Of a stretch of 64,000 nucleotides of DNA, positions 1 through 7,846 are shown piece after piece. The position numbers and the translations under genes are program-made. The stretch's first letter is position 1. The number at the start of each line of letters is the position of its first letter. The notes below the pieces were generated by a model. It was given only the letters and a program-made list of their open reading frames with translations, had not been told where the DNA came from and ran no database searches. The DNA comes from Calditrichota bacterium (lineage in GTDB: Bacteria; Electryoneota; RPQS01), in assembly GCA_020637395.1 (NCBI GenBank), contig JACJWA010000001.1, positions 1,116,001 through 1,180,000 on the forward strand, written 5' to 3'.

Positions 1-287
1 ACAAGGTCATCACCGGATTTTGTTTGATGCGGGGCGGGGAAGAGGAGAGAAAAATCTGCGCGAGCGTCGTAGCGGGTGTTAGAATAAGATCGTTGTCTGC
101 GGTTGAGATTGATGCATACCTTGCAACCTCAGAGTGGGTTGGAAAAGCGGGTGCTTACGCAATTCAGGGCAAGGCAGGCGCTTTTGTTGAAGAGATTTCG
201 GGGGACTATTCGAACGTAGTAGGATTACCCACAGAGAGGATTGGCCAGGAACTTGAGCGGAACTTTCGCGAATTCAGATTTCTGTGA
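1..287 (+). CDS. maf: Maf-family nucleotide pyrophosphatase, 3' part only
   Basis: Carboxy-terminal part of a Maf/YhdE-type nucleoside triphosphate pyrophosphatase, a cytoplasmic enzyme that hydrolyses non-canonical or modified NTPs. The frame is open from base 3 at the window edge and ends with TGA at 285-287, so the start and the substrate-binding N-terminal half lie outside. The visible blocks are an ITGF strand, LSAVEIDAYLATSEW, KAGAYAIQG and GDYSNVVGLP, which match the conserved C-terminal third of the family in the right order. The Maf subclass cannot be assigned because the discriminating residues are missing. The 3' end overlaps the start of the next gene by about 35 bases, suggesting co-transcription. 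Confidence 0.88.
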   Translation, partial: KVITGFCLMRGGEEERKICASVVAGVRIRSLSAVEIDAYLATSEWVGKAGAYAIQGKAGAFVEEISGDYSNVVGLPTERIGQELERNFREFRFL

Positions 288-1110
288 GGAGCTTAGGAAG
301 GCTCGCGAATTCCGAGGGCTTTCTCTCGAGGACATAGCACGTTCGACACGGATTCCTCTGGACTATCTGCGTGCGATTGACCAAGGGCAGCTTGACTCGG
401 TCCCAGAAGCAATTCGAAAAGGGGTGATTACCTCCTACGCCAAGGCCGCCGGGATGAATGCGGACCTTGTCGAACGCTCGCTGAAAGATCCCTCTGCGAA
501 ATCCGCGAAGTCGGGGAGCGGACGAGTCGCTGGAGTTCCTTACCGAGAGAAGATGACCGTTGGAATGACCCGTGCGCAGATCCAGACGGTCTGGTTTGCC
601 AAGCTCTCATCAAATGCTGGCCTCCATTGGGGGGTCACTGCCGTGTTGCTTGGAATTCTCGTCGTGCTCGGGCTGACTTCGACTCCTCACTCAAAGACCT
701 CAGTTTATCCATATTCCAATAAGCTTCCATACGGCGGTATCTTAAGGCAGGTTCCCTTCGTGAAAGTGTCAGAACCAGGAGTTAGTGATTCCGATCCTTT
801 TCTGATTGACTTTGTGCAACATGTCACGACGGCGATCGCGCTGGACACGGGTTTCGTCGAGACCGAACTGGGAATCAATGAGTGGGAAACACACAACTTG
901 TATCCTTTTGACACTATAGAGGTTACGCATGGAACCGGACTTAGATTCAGCTTTCCTCCCGGATTTCCACTGCTGGTCCTAACTGAGAGCGCCGAAACCT
1001 TGCGGACCCATTTTACGCACGATTCGACCGCTGCGTGGATCTGCTCGCCTGACCTCAGTTTGGAAGCTGACGCTGAAGGTGATTCCGCTGTTGCCGATAC
1101 GGGGAGTTGA
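253..1110 (+). CDS. RodZ-like HTH membrane protein
   Basis: Single-pass membrane protein of the RodZ / HTH_25 type, a family linked to MreB and cell shape. Residues about 8-70 form a Cro-like helix-turn-helix with the RodZ signature (ELRKAREFRGLSLEDIA, then TRIPLDYLRAID). A basic linker follows, then one membrane helix at about 124-143 and a periplasmic domain of about 140 residues with no obvious motif. A start at TTG 253 is preferred over TTG 241: a GAGAGGA ribosome site at 234-240 lies 12 bases before 253 but directly abuts 241, and the domain begins just after. The gene overlaps the end of maf. The periplasmic part is divergent, so the RodZ role is inferred from the HTH and topology only. 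Confidence 0.72.
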   Translation: MSGTFANSDFCEELRKAREFRGLSLEDIARSTRIPLDYLRAIDQGQLDSVPEAIRKGVITSYAKAAGMNADLVERSLKDPSAKSAKSGSGRVAGVPYREKMTVGMTRAQIQTVWFAKLSSNAGLHWGVTAVLLGILVVLGLTSTPHSKTSVYPYSNKLPYGGILRQVPFVKVSEPGVSDSDPFLIDFVQHVTTAIALDTGFVETELGINEWETHNLYPFDTIEVTHGTGLRFSFPPGFPLLVLTESAETLRTHFTHDSTAAWICSPDLSLEADAEGDSAVADTGS

Positions 1111-1135
1111 CTTCACCGGAACTCGTTGTTATATT
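1107..1135 (+). promoter_or_regulatory. Predicted promoter of the pgs cluster
   Basis: TTGACT at 1107-1112, a 17-base spacer, and TATATT at 1130-1135. This is a near-consensus sigma70-type promoter about 50 bases before pgsB, starting within the last codons of the RodZ-like gene. The predicted transcription start is near 1142. Confidence 0.6.
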
Positions 1136-1187
1136 GTATTTTTTGCAATTCCTGCCTTGACCAAGAACTGCTTCCCGCTCCGCCGCG

Positions 1188-2411
1188 ATGGTCTATCTGT
1201 TCCTCGCTTTTGCCGCATCCCTCCTATTCGCCGTCTGGGAGTACCTCCAGCACCAGAGGCGCGTTAACTCTATTCCCATCCGCATACACGTGAACGGTAC
1301 GCGCGGCAAGTCGTCAGTAACTCGACTGATTGCTGCGGGACTCCGTGCGGGCGGTATTCGCACGCTCGCCAAGACTACCGGCACGCTGCCAAGAATTATT
1401 CACGCCGATGGGCTGGAAGTGCCCATTCAGCGTCGAAGCGGTGCGAATATTATTGAGCAGGTTAAGGTGTTCCGATACTTCGCAAAGGAGAAACCTCAAG
1501 CAATCGTTATTGAGTGCATGGCGGTGAACCCCGAATATCAATGGATCTGCGAACACCGATTTGTCCGGGCGTCCGTGGGCGTGATCACCAACACTCGACT
1601 TGATCACATTCTTGAGATGGGGCCAACCCTTGAGAACGTTACGCGCTCTTTGTGCAACACTTTGCCGCCGCGAGGTGTAGCCTACACTGCCGAGCAAAAC
1701 ATGTTTTGGCTCATGCGAAAAGAAGCAGAGCGATCGGACTGTCGGCTCTGGCGAGTGAACTCGGAAAGCGTCTCGTATCTCGAACTTGGACAGTTTTCCT
1801 ACATAGAACATGCGGACAATGTCGCGCTCGCACTCGCGGTCTGCGAACACTATCATGTTCCCCGCGAAGTCGCTTTGGAAGGCATGTACAAAGCGTTTCC
1901 CGATCCCGGCGCACTAAAAGTGCTGGAAGCCGAAGAGAATGGCAAGGTCGTTCAGTTCATCAATGCGCTGGCAGCGAACGATCCTATGTCCACTCTTGCC
2001 ATCTGGCACAAAGTCAAGGACCTCTCAACTGAAGTTGGCACCGTGATCTTCATGCTGAACACGCGCGCTGATCGCTATGACCGCACAATTCAGTTGCTCG
2101 AGATGATCCGCGACAATCTGACCGAAGAGTTCGACTATTTGCTTCTGAATGGAGAAAACCTTGACCGTGTCTATGGAAGTCTCCATGAGTACAACATTGA
2201 TCCTGCCAAAGCAATTCGCATTGGTATGCAAGATCCATCCGAAACCTACAAAGCCGTGTTTGAACGCGTTTCCGACATCGGAACCGTGTTTGCGATGGGG
2301 AATGTCGGCAAAGGCGGATTGAATGTCGCGACGTATTTCGCCAATCGCCGCCGTGTCCGCAAGGGAATGAATTCCACAGCGCCCAATGAAATTCAGCAGC
2401 CGTCGCATTGA
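1188..2411 (+). CDS. pgsB: Poly-gamma-glutamate synthase subunit PgsB/CapB
   Basis: ATP-dependent amide ligase of the PgsB/CapB family, the catalytic subunit that polymerises glutamate (or a similar amino acid) through gamma-amide bonds at the inner membrane. It has an N-terminal membrane helix (residues 1-17), then the family's Mur-ligase-like P-loop HVNGTRGKSSVTRLI with GTRGKSS at about 37-43, a TKTTGTLPRII block and an ECMAVNPEYQ segment, all in family order. Its 407 residues compare with about 393 in Bacillus subtilis. pgsC follows after 3 bases. Substrate and product stereochemistry cannot be read from sequence. The gene is preceded by a strong promoter-like element at 1107-1135. Confidence 0.92.
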   Translation: MVYLFLAFAASLLFAVWEYLQHQRRVNSIPIRIHVNGTRGKSSVTRLIAAGLRAGGIRTLAKTTGTLPRIIHADGLEVPIQRRSGANIIEQVKVFRYFAKEKPQAIVIECMAVNPEYQWICEHRFVRASVGVITNTRLDHILEMGPTLENVTRSLCNTLPPRGVAYTAEQNMFWLMRKEAERSDCRLWRVNSESVSYLELGQFSYIEHADNVALALAVCEHYHVPREVALEGMYKAFPDPGALKVLEAEENGKVVQFINALAANDPMSTLAIWHKVKDLSTEVGTVIFMLNTRADRYDRTIQLLEMIRDNLTEEFDYLLLNGENLDRVYGSLHEYNIDPAKAIRIGMQDPSETYKAVFERVSDIGTVFAMGNVGKGGLNVATYFANRRRVRKGMNSTAPNEIQQPSH

Positions 2412-2414
2412 CCT

Positions 2415-2870
2415 ATGATTGAGCTTACTATTGGCCTCGGCGTTCTGATCAGCCTCCTCTTTCATGAGGTGGTCGGCGCGGCTGCGGGCGGCATCGTCGT
2501 CCCGGGCTACATTGCCCTGCATCTGAATGACCCCGCGCGCATGCTGGGCACTTTTGCCGTGGCATTTGTGGCGTTCCTGTGCATTCGGGTTGTGTCGCGT
2601 TTCATGTTTGTGTATGGAAGACGACGCATGGTGCTGGCCATCATGTTCGGGTTCATTTTCGGCTACTTAAGCCGCAACCTTGTTCTGAACGATGTCATGG
2701 TGGCGGATATCCGTCTCGAGGCAATCGGGTTCATTATCCCCGGGTTGATTGCGAACTGGTTCGAGCGACAGGGAATTGTCAAGACTATAGCCATGATGCT
2801 CATTGCTGCGCCCATTGTGAAACTCCTTGTGATGGTTCTGACGGGAGGCGAGATCTATCATGGCGTTTAG
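2415..2870 (+). CDS. pgsC: Poly-gamma-glutamate biosynthesis protein PgsC/CapC
   Basis: Small polytopic membrane subunit that partners PgsB. The 151 residues match the family length of about 149, with hydrophobic helices spread over the whole protein and the typical opening IGLGVLISLLFHEVVGAAAG followed by GGIVVPGYIALHL. In the known systems PgsB and PgsC together form the synthase core. It starts 3 bases after pgsB and overlaps the next gene by 11 bases, so the three genes are translationally linked. Assignment rests on motif and gene order, which agree. Confidence 0.9.
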   Translation: MIELTIGLGVLISLLFHEVVGAAAGGIVVPGYIALHLNDPARMLGTFAVAFVAFLCIRVVSRFMFVYGRRRMVLAIMFGFIFGYLSRNLVLNDVMVADIRLEAIGFIIPGLIANWFERQGIVKTIAMMLIAAPIVKLLVMVLTGGEIYHGV

Positions 2871-3981
2871 GCCCAGTCTGCGCTCTATTTGGACTCTGAT
2901 CTCCATGGCAGTGGTGTGCTACGGATTGTACTTGTGGGCGGAGTATCAAGTGGTTGAAGTGAAGCAGCCACATTATGCCGAGAAGCTTGCTGCGGCGGAA
3001 CTTGACAGCCGCGCCATGTTTTTGCTTGCATCAATCGAGTCGCGCGACATGGAGTCCCTGGAAAGTTACGGGGACGAGCGACTTGATGCCCTGATTGGAC
3101 AGCAGTTCTCAACAATCACGACGGACATTGGCAGTTTCGAATCCAAACTGAACTGCCTTAACCCCAATTTTGCGGCGGCCGCCCTTGAGCTTCTGATTGG
3201 CGCGGGCCTCGAGAAAGGCGATCTTGTCGCGGTCGCACTGACCGGATCCAACCCGGGAGCAAATCTCGCGGTGCTCAGTGCGTGTCAGGTGTTAGGGCTC
3301 AAGGTGAATGTGATTACCTCCATCGGTTCAACCTGGTGGGGAGCGAACGATCCACACTTCACTTGGGTGGACATGCAGTCCGTGCTGCGGGACAAAAAGC
3401 TTCTCGACTTCACGCCGATTGCGGCTTCACGAGGCGGACTTGACGATCTCGCGACTGGACTTTCCGGTACCGGACGAGACGAGCTCGATGCTGCTGCCGC
3501 ACGAAACGGCTTGAAAATGCTCTCTGCGACGTCCGCCGATCAAGCTGGTAAATTGTGGTGGGAAACGTTCAAAGCCGCCGCCCTCGGCGATCGGTACGCC
3601 GCCTATGTTAATGTTGGTGAAGGTGTCGCAAGCACCGGACACACAGAGAATGGCCGCCTTTTGAGCGACGGAGTGCACCGCCGTCTGCCCAGCCGAAACT
3701 GGCCAGCGCGGGGGGCTTTGCACTTTGCCTCCGCCGAGGGCATCCCTGTCATTCACTTCTACGACATGACCCAAATCGCCCGCGAGTTTGGTTTGGGCAC
3801 TCCGCGTATTCCACTTACCGAACCCGGTATCGGGGATGTCTTCACCACCGAGCGATATGATGTTCGAATTGCCTCTCTGGCACTCTTGCTCGCCGTCACC
3901 CTGCTTTTCATACTTGTTCGTATTGACGCGAAGTATTTCAGACTCGCGGATGCGGGCGTCGAACCAGAATCTTTGCTTTAG
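2860..3981 (+). CDS. Poly-gamma-glutamate system protein (two-TM, PgsW-like)
   Basis: Third gene of the pgs cluster, at the position where Bacillus carries PgsA/CapA, but not related to PgsA by eye: the CapA metallophosphoesterase-like motifs are absent. The 373-residue protein has a membrane helix near residues 9-28 and another near 332-352, with a large domain between them containing a glycine-rich VALTGSNPGANLAVLSA segment and a VNVGEGVAS segment. I recall an NCBI family called 'poly-gamma-glutamate system protein' with this layout and context; that match is from memory. The ATG at 2860 overlaps pgsC by 11 bases, with GGGAGG at 2843-2848 as ribosome site. Its biochemical role is unknown to me; export or modification of the polymer is plausible. 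Confidence 0.72.
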   Translation: MAFRPSLRSIWTLISMAVVCYGLYLWAEYQVVEVKQPHYAEKLAAAELDSRAMFLLASIESRDMESLESYGDERLDALIGQQFSTITTDIGSFESKLNCLNPNFAAAALELLIGAGLEKGDLVAVALTGSNPGANLAVLSACQVLGLKVNVITSIGSTWWGANDPHFTWVDMQSVLRDKKLLDFTPIAASRGGLDDLATGLSGTGRDELDAAAARNGLKMLSATSADQAGKLWWETFKAAALGDRYAAYVNVGEGVASTGHTENGRLLSDGVHRRLPSRNWPARGALHFASAEGIPVIHFYDMTQIAREFGLGTPRIPLTEPGIGDVFTTERYDVRIASLALLLAVTLLFILVRIDAKYFRLADAGVEPESLL

Positions 3982-4002
3982 CACCGAAAACGAATCCTCA
4001 TC

Positions 4003-4917
4003 ATGAAGCGATACATTGCCCTTCTTTTGTTCTCGCTTGGAGCTCTGTTCACGAATTCATTCGCGGACAATGGTTTCAAGTACCTGAAACCTGCTACCTA
4101 TGATCAGGTGACCAAACTCACAGTCGCCGGAAAGTCGCGAACCTACTTCGTTCTCGAAGGAACGAATCAGATCGGCGCCGTGATAGAGGGACCGTCGCAG
4201 CTGAAAGTCATGTCCCGCGCGACCCTTGAAAAGTCCGACCAGCGTCCGGATTACTCTATTGAGGTGCTGCTTGAAGAAGGGAAGAAGCCGAGAACGATCC
4301 ACCACACCAGCAAGCTCTCCGAGAAGGCCGACTTGCCGGACGGATCTACTGGGTACCTGGGTGTGCTGCGCTCAAAAGTGATTGACATTCCTTCCGGGAA
4401 GCACAATGTCATCTTGCGTTTGCCCGACGGTTCCAAGGACAAAGTGTATGTCAGGCTGTCGCAAAAAACGAATGAGTTCACCGGCGGAACTTCCGTGGTC
4501 GCGATGACGCCGTTCGAATATACAACTGCGGTTGATTTGGTGTCGAATGAAACGGCATACACCTACTATCGCGTCGGCGGCGAGGATCGGGTTGCGCTCA
4601 AACTGGTCGGTCCCGCAACTCTTAAAGTGCTCAGTCGTATTGAGTTCGGCCCGGAAATGAAGGGCAATCAGCGATGGAAGATCCAGTTGATGGAAGACGG
4701 CAATGCCAAGAAGACCTACAGTCTTGCCGCCAACAACAGCGACGTGATCCAGTATCGCCAGCCTTCGCAGTATGTCCCCAGCCGCGCCGAAACATTCTTT
4801 GTAGAGATTCCTTCCGGCGAACATGTTTACGAGTTCCGCTTGCCCGATGACCGCCGAACCACCTTACTGAGATTCCTGCTGCCTACTTCCGAATTGACAG
4901 GAGACGGATCAGAGTGA
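4003..4917 (+). CDS. Secreted protein with duplicated domain, pgs cluster
   Basis: I do not recognise a named family. The protein has a clear signal peptide (MKRYIALLLFSLGALFTNSF, cleavage near residue 22) and no further membrane helix, so it is probably periplasmic or exported. It consists of two related modules of about 120-130 residues, near 33-155 and 168-300. Matching blocks are GPSQLKVMSR with GPATLKVLSR, and DIPSGKHNVILRLPD with EIPSGEHVYEFRLPD. This is internal duplication of a probable beta-sandwich. It lies 21 bases after the Pgs system gene and overlaps the next gene by 4 bases (GTGA), so it is very likely part of the same operon. A role in handling the exported polymer is inference. 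Confidence 0.7.
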   Translation: MKRYIALLLFSLGALFTNSFADNGFKYLKPATYDQVTKLTVAGKSRTYFVLEGTNQIGAVIEGPSQLKVMSRATLEKSDQRPDYSIEVLLEEGKKPRTIHHTSKLSEKADLPDGSTGYLGVLRSKVIDIPSGKHNVILRLPDGSKDKVYVRLSQKTNEFTGGTSVVAMTPFEYTTAVDLVSNETAYTYYRVGGEDRVALKLVGPATLKVLSRIEFGPEMKGNQRWKIQLMEDGNAKKTYSLAANNSDVIQYRQPSQYVPSRAETFFVEIPSGEHVYEFRLPDDRRTTLLRFLLPTSELTGDGSE

Positions 4918-6011
4918 AACGGGTCACGCTTTCACTTCTCTTCGGAGTGCTTCTGGTTTCAGCGCAGGCGAATGCTCGCCGTACGAGCTTCCCGACGTTG
5001 GACTGGGGGTTGCGAGTTGGAGTGAACGCGATTTACAATGACAATGTTCTGCGTCTGTCCGAAGCGGACGGGAATGCTTTTCACCGATTTGATCCGGGAT
5101 TTCGGACTCCGTTGCAAACGCTTGATGACGGAGAAATGGAAATTCTGCTTGCTGCGTCTCTACAGTGGCGAGCACCCGCAACGACCATGGTCAATTTGAA
5201 TTATCGGATCAAGGCCGTTCAGCGAGCGCAGAATAGTGTTACAGACTATCAGACCCACAGCCTAGGCGCAAGCATCAGACCTCGCGTCCGTGGATACAGA
5301 TGGATTGCGCGGGGTAGCGTTTTCACTATTCCTTCGTTCTATTTGCGTGTGTATCGCGATCGCGACTTCGGCACATATGATGATTGCCGCTTCGAGAACT
5401 GGGAGTACAACGGTGAGTTCTCCTATCGGATTGCTGAGCCGCTTTGGCTGAGCGCGATGGCAGGCTATGGCACCTACTACTACGGTGCACGATTCACCGA
5501 GTACGACTCGGAATACAAAGAGTTTGGAGCGGAAGCGGAGTACACCACACGGTGGGATCCGCGACTGGCCTTTCGCTACACGCGAAGAGTGTCCGACAAT
5601 CTGGTTTCGACACAGTCTCTGAGTCTCGTGGATGAGACAGGTGCGCAGCTCCTGGAAGACTCTGAATACGGTGACGGCGACTTCAATGAAGATGAGTTTC
5701 GAGTTTCTCTGAAATCCAGAGTTAGAGCGCTTCACCCGCACACCGTGAATGCATCACTCGTCACACGCATCAGAAGACGTGTCTATACGACAGACCGAAC
5801 TCTTGAGGCAGACCCTTTCCACCGCGGAAGACTAGACACTCGCTGGGATGTTACGCCGACTCTGGACTGGAGTGTCAGTTCCGCGCTTGATGTCAGCCTG
5901 TTTTTTACCTATGAAGAACGCTCGACCGAATCGGACTATGAACCTCTCGCTCTCGTAAAAAACTTCGTCCGTCGTGAGGTAGGGCTGGGTTTCACGTACC
6001 GGATCAGATAA
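4914..6011 (+). CDS. Predicted outer-membrane beta-barrel protein, pgs cluster
   Basis: A 365-residue protein with a signal peptide (about residues 1-21, ending in QANA) and long runs of alternating polar and hydrophobic residues rich in Tyr, Arg and Trp, typical of an outer-membrane barrel. Examples are LRVGVNAIYNDNVLRLS near the N terminus and VGLGFTYRIR at the very end. The final residue is Arg rather than the usual aromatic. The GTG start at 4914 overlaps the previous stop (GTGA), with AGGAG upstream. No specific family recognised; exopolysaccharide-export barrels are a possible comparison. As last gene of the pgs operon it is a candidate outer-membrane exit or anchor for the polymer. Confidence 0.68.
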   Translation: MKRVTLSLLFGVLLVSAQANARRTSFPTLDWGLRVGVNAIYNDNVLRLSEADGNAFHRFDPGFRTPLQTLDDGEMEILLAASLQWRAPATTMVNLNYRIKAVQRAQNSVTDYQTHSLGASIRPRVRGYRWIARGSVFTIPSFYLRVYRDRDFGTYDDCRFENWEYNGEFSYRIAEPLWLSAMAGYGTYYYGARFTEYDSEYKEFGAEAEYTTRWDPRLAFRYTRRVSDNLVSTQSLSLVDETGAQLLEDSEYGDGDFNEDEFRVSLKSRVRALHPHTVNASLVTRIRRRVYTTDRTLEADPFHRGRLDTRWDVTPTLDWSVSSALDVSLFFTYEERSTESDYEPLALVKNFVRREVGLGFTYRIR

Positions 6012-6034
6012 CAGTTTCCCCCGAAAGAGAAAAG

Positions 6035-6063
6035 GAAACGGCCCTCGATCTGAGGGCCGTTTC
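6035..6063. terminator. Bidirectional intrinsic terminator
   Basis: Perfect 12-bp stem (6035-6046 with 6052-6063, GAAACGGCCCTC and its complement) around the loop GATCT. The plus side continues CTTGCTCTTGTTGTTT and the minus side has AAAAG-type sequence beside it. It sits between the convergent barrel gene (stop at 6011) and the minus-strand glycosyltransferase (stop at 6087). Confidence 0.85.
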
Positions 6064-6086
6064 TTGCTCTTGTTGTTTGCGATGAT

Positions 6087-7196
6087 TCACGCAAACTTTC
6101 GTTCTTTCCACGTCACTTCAGGCCTCGTAAACAATGCGCCGACGAGGCGCCAGGCATAGCCGCATGCAAACAAAGGATAGGTCGCCGATGCGAGGAATAG
6201 TCCCTTCTTGCGGAGCTTGCCCAAGCATGCTGAAATCACCAGCCAGTCGCCAGTCAATACTGCAAGCGCAATCCACAGTCCCAGACGCCACGGCAGCAGA
6301 AGCGCGAAGGGCCAAAGAAGGTGAACGATCAGCTCAATCCCAAAGAATACTTTTCCGGATGCAGAAACGGCCTCCATGCCTTCCATCCAACGATAGCGCT
6401 GAGTGACGATGGTCTTTGTTTTTGAAACAGGAAGAGTCGCTGCGGCGGAACCGGGGGTCACGGAAAACGCAACTTTCCATTTCTTGCTCTGCGCAATCGC
6501 CTTGAACAGGGCGATGTCGTCAATCCGATTATGCGGGATGCTTCTGAATGAGCCCACTTCGTGATAGGCTGTGCGGCGCACTGCATAGTTATTGCCGACC
6601 AGCGCAAGCGGAAAGCCGAGCCGGCACATTCCCGCGCACGCTCCCAGAAGCAGCGCCCAGTCCACCGTCTCAAGTTTGGTTACGGTGTCTGAAGTAAGGT
6701 CGTAGTCCGGTAGTGTGATTCCACATACCATGCCGATGCACGGCTCAAAATGGCGAACAATGTCCCGTGCCCAATCCGGCCGTAGCTCGCAATCACCGTC
6801 CGTCATGAGCACATAGTCACCCGTGGCAACGTCAATCCCCTGTGCGAGAGGCAAAGTCTTGGTGGGCGGGAGAGATTCCTCCGGGCCATGTACTGCAGGG
6901 ATCACGCGCAGAGGAAAGGGAAGGGAACGTCCGAGGTTCTCGGCGATTTGCGCGGTGCCATCCGTCGAGTCGTCATTAACAAGAATCAGCTCAATCTTGT
7001 CTGCGGGATAGTTGAGCTTGCGCAGAGACCCAAAAAGCCGCGGAAGGTTGTGAGCCTCATTGCGCGCCGGGACAACGATGGAAATCAGCGGCAGTTCCGA
7101 TTGACGCGGCGCGCGCTTCAACAATGCGAGAGACGCCAGCGCTGCGGCGCTAAGATGAAAAGCGCCGACAACAGCAGCAATCCCCGCCGGAATCAC
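6087..7196 (-). CDS. GT2 membrane glycosyltransferase (third in operon)
   Basis: Family 2 glycosyltransferase of 369 residues with an N-terminal membrane helix and three to four C-terminal helices. Visible motifs are IVVPARNEAHNL, NDDSTDGT, the DGD nucleotide-sugar metal motif (about 133-135), an IDD acceptor-side acid (about 226) and QRYRW (about 266-270), the QxxRW motif of processive-type GT2 enzymes. The GTG start at 7196 is chosen because it forms a GTGA overlap with the deacetylase stop and has GGGAGG five bases upstream; a longer frame from 7247 would overlap by 54 bases without a ribosome site. Last gene of the minus-strand glycan operon. Donor and acceptor sugars unknown. Confidence 0.85.
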   Translation of the reverse strand: MIPAGIAAVVGAFHLSAAALASLALLKRAPRQSELPLISIVVPARNEAHNLPRLFGSLRKLNYPADKIELILVNDDSTDGTAQIAENLGRSLPFPLRVIPAVHGPEESLPPTKTLPLAQGIDVATGDYVLMTDGDCELRPDWARDIVRHFEPCIGMVCGITLPDYDLTSDTVTKLETVDWALLLGACAGMCRLGFPLALVGNNYAVRRTAYHEVGSFRSIPHNRIDDIALFKAIAQSKKWKVAFSVTPGSAAATLPVSKTKTIVTQRYRWMEGMEAVSASGKVFFGIELIVHLLWPFALLLPWRLGLWIALAVLTGDWLVISACLGKLRKKGLFLASATYPLFACGYAWRLVGALFTRPEVTWKERKFA

Positions 7197-7846
7197 GCGA
7201 CCTCCCGACGTTTCGACGACTCTTCTGGAAGCAACAGCAGACGCCAATTGCGACGAGTGATTTCGCTCCGAATATGTTCAAGCACCGGCCGCAGAGTCAC
7301 AGCACATCCCGGTTTGTCATGAAGAAGCAAAATCATTCGGTCGTGAAAGTTATTCTGAGCGACTCGCAACAAGTCCCCGGCGGTTCTCATTCGCCAGTCT
7401 GAAAGGTGAGCGGACCAAAGTACTGGACTCAGTCCCATCCGCCGGGCAAGACGGCCCGTCCGCCAGTCCAATGAGCCGTATGGCGGTCGGAACGCAGGTG
7501 CCATCGTTGCGCATCCACGGGACTCAATCGCGGCGCGTGTGCGCATCAAACTCTCAGTCACAAACTCTTTCGATTGAAATGCGTGACGACGATGAACGTA
7601 TCCATGATTTGCCACGGCATGTCCCGCCGAGACAATCTTACTCAAGAGCTCCTGATTTCTCTCGCATGCTTCGCCAACCAGAAACATCGTACACTTGAGG
7701 TCCAATTCACTTAGCAGCTGCAACAGTTCGGGAGTGGAGTCCGGATTGGGACCGTCGTCAAAGGTGACCGCAATCGAGCCGTCTTCAGTAGTGCGAGACT
7801 GCCAGCCCGGGATCGCCCGAGGAATCCACTGACTCAAAGGGATCAT
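7193..7846 (-). CDS. Polysaccharide deacetylase (NodB family), no signal peptide
   Basis: Carbohydrate esterase 4 / NodB-homology deacetylase of 217 residues. All active-site blocks are present: TFDDGPN (28-34) with the catalytic and metal Asp, NHGYVH (80-85) with two metal His, RPPYG (120-124), SDW (149-151) and LLHD (174-177). The ATG at 7846 overlaps the upstream stop as ATGA; the extended frame to 8020 is only the shadow of the upstream gene. With this start there is no signal peptide or membrane helix, so the enzyme should act in the cytoplasm or on the inner face of the membrane, as ArnD does, and not on finished cell-wall polymer. The substrate is probably an N-acetylated lipid-linked sugar made by the flanking GT2 enzymes (inference). 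Confidence 0.87.
   Translation of the reverse strand: MIPLSQWIPRAIPGWQSRTTEDGSIAVTFDDGPNPDSTPELLQLLSELDLKCTMFLVGEACERNQELLSKIVSAGHAVANHGYVHRRHAFQSKEFVTESLMRTRAAIESRGCATMAPAFRPPYGSLDWRTGRLARRMGLSPVLWSAHLSDWRMRTAGDLLRVAQNNFHDRMILLLHDKPGCAVTLRPVLEHIRSEITRRNWRLLLLPEESSKRREVA

Noticed and set aside
1314..1856. 180-codon antisense frame inside pgsB
   Set aside because: Shadow of pgsB; no ribosome site, no domain, and the sense protein is clearly conserved along the whole stretch.
7197..7247. Longer N terminus for the third GT2 gene of the minus-strand operon
   Set aside because: The GTG at 7196 has a GGGAGG site and a GTGA overlap; the extension would overlap the deacetylase by 54 bases and adds non-conserved residues.
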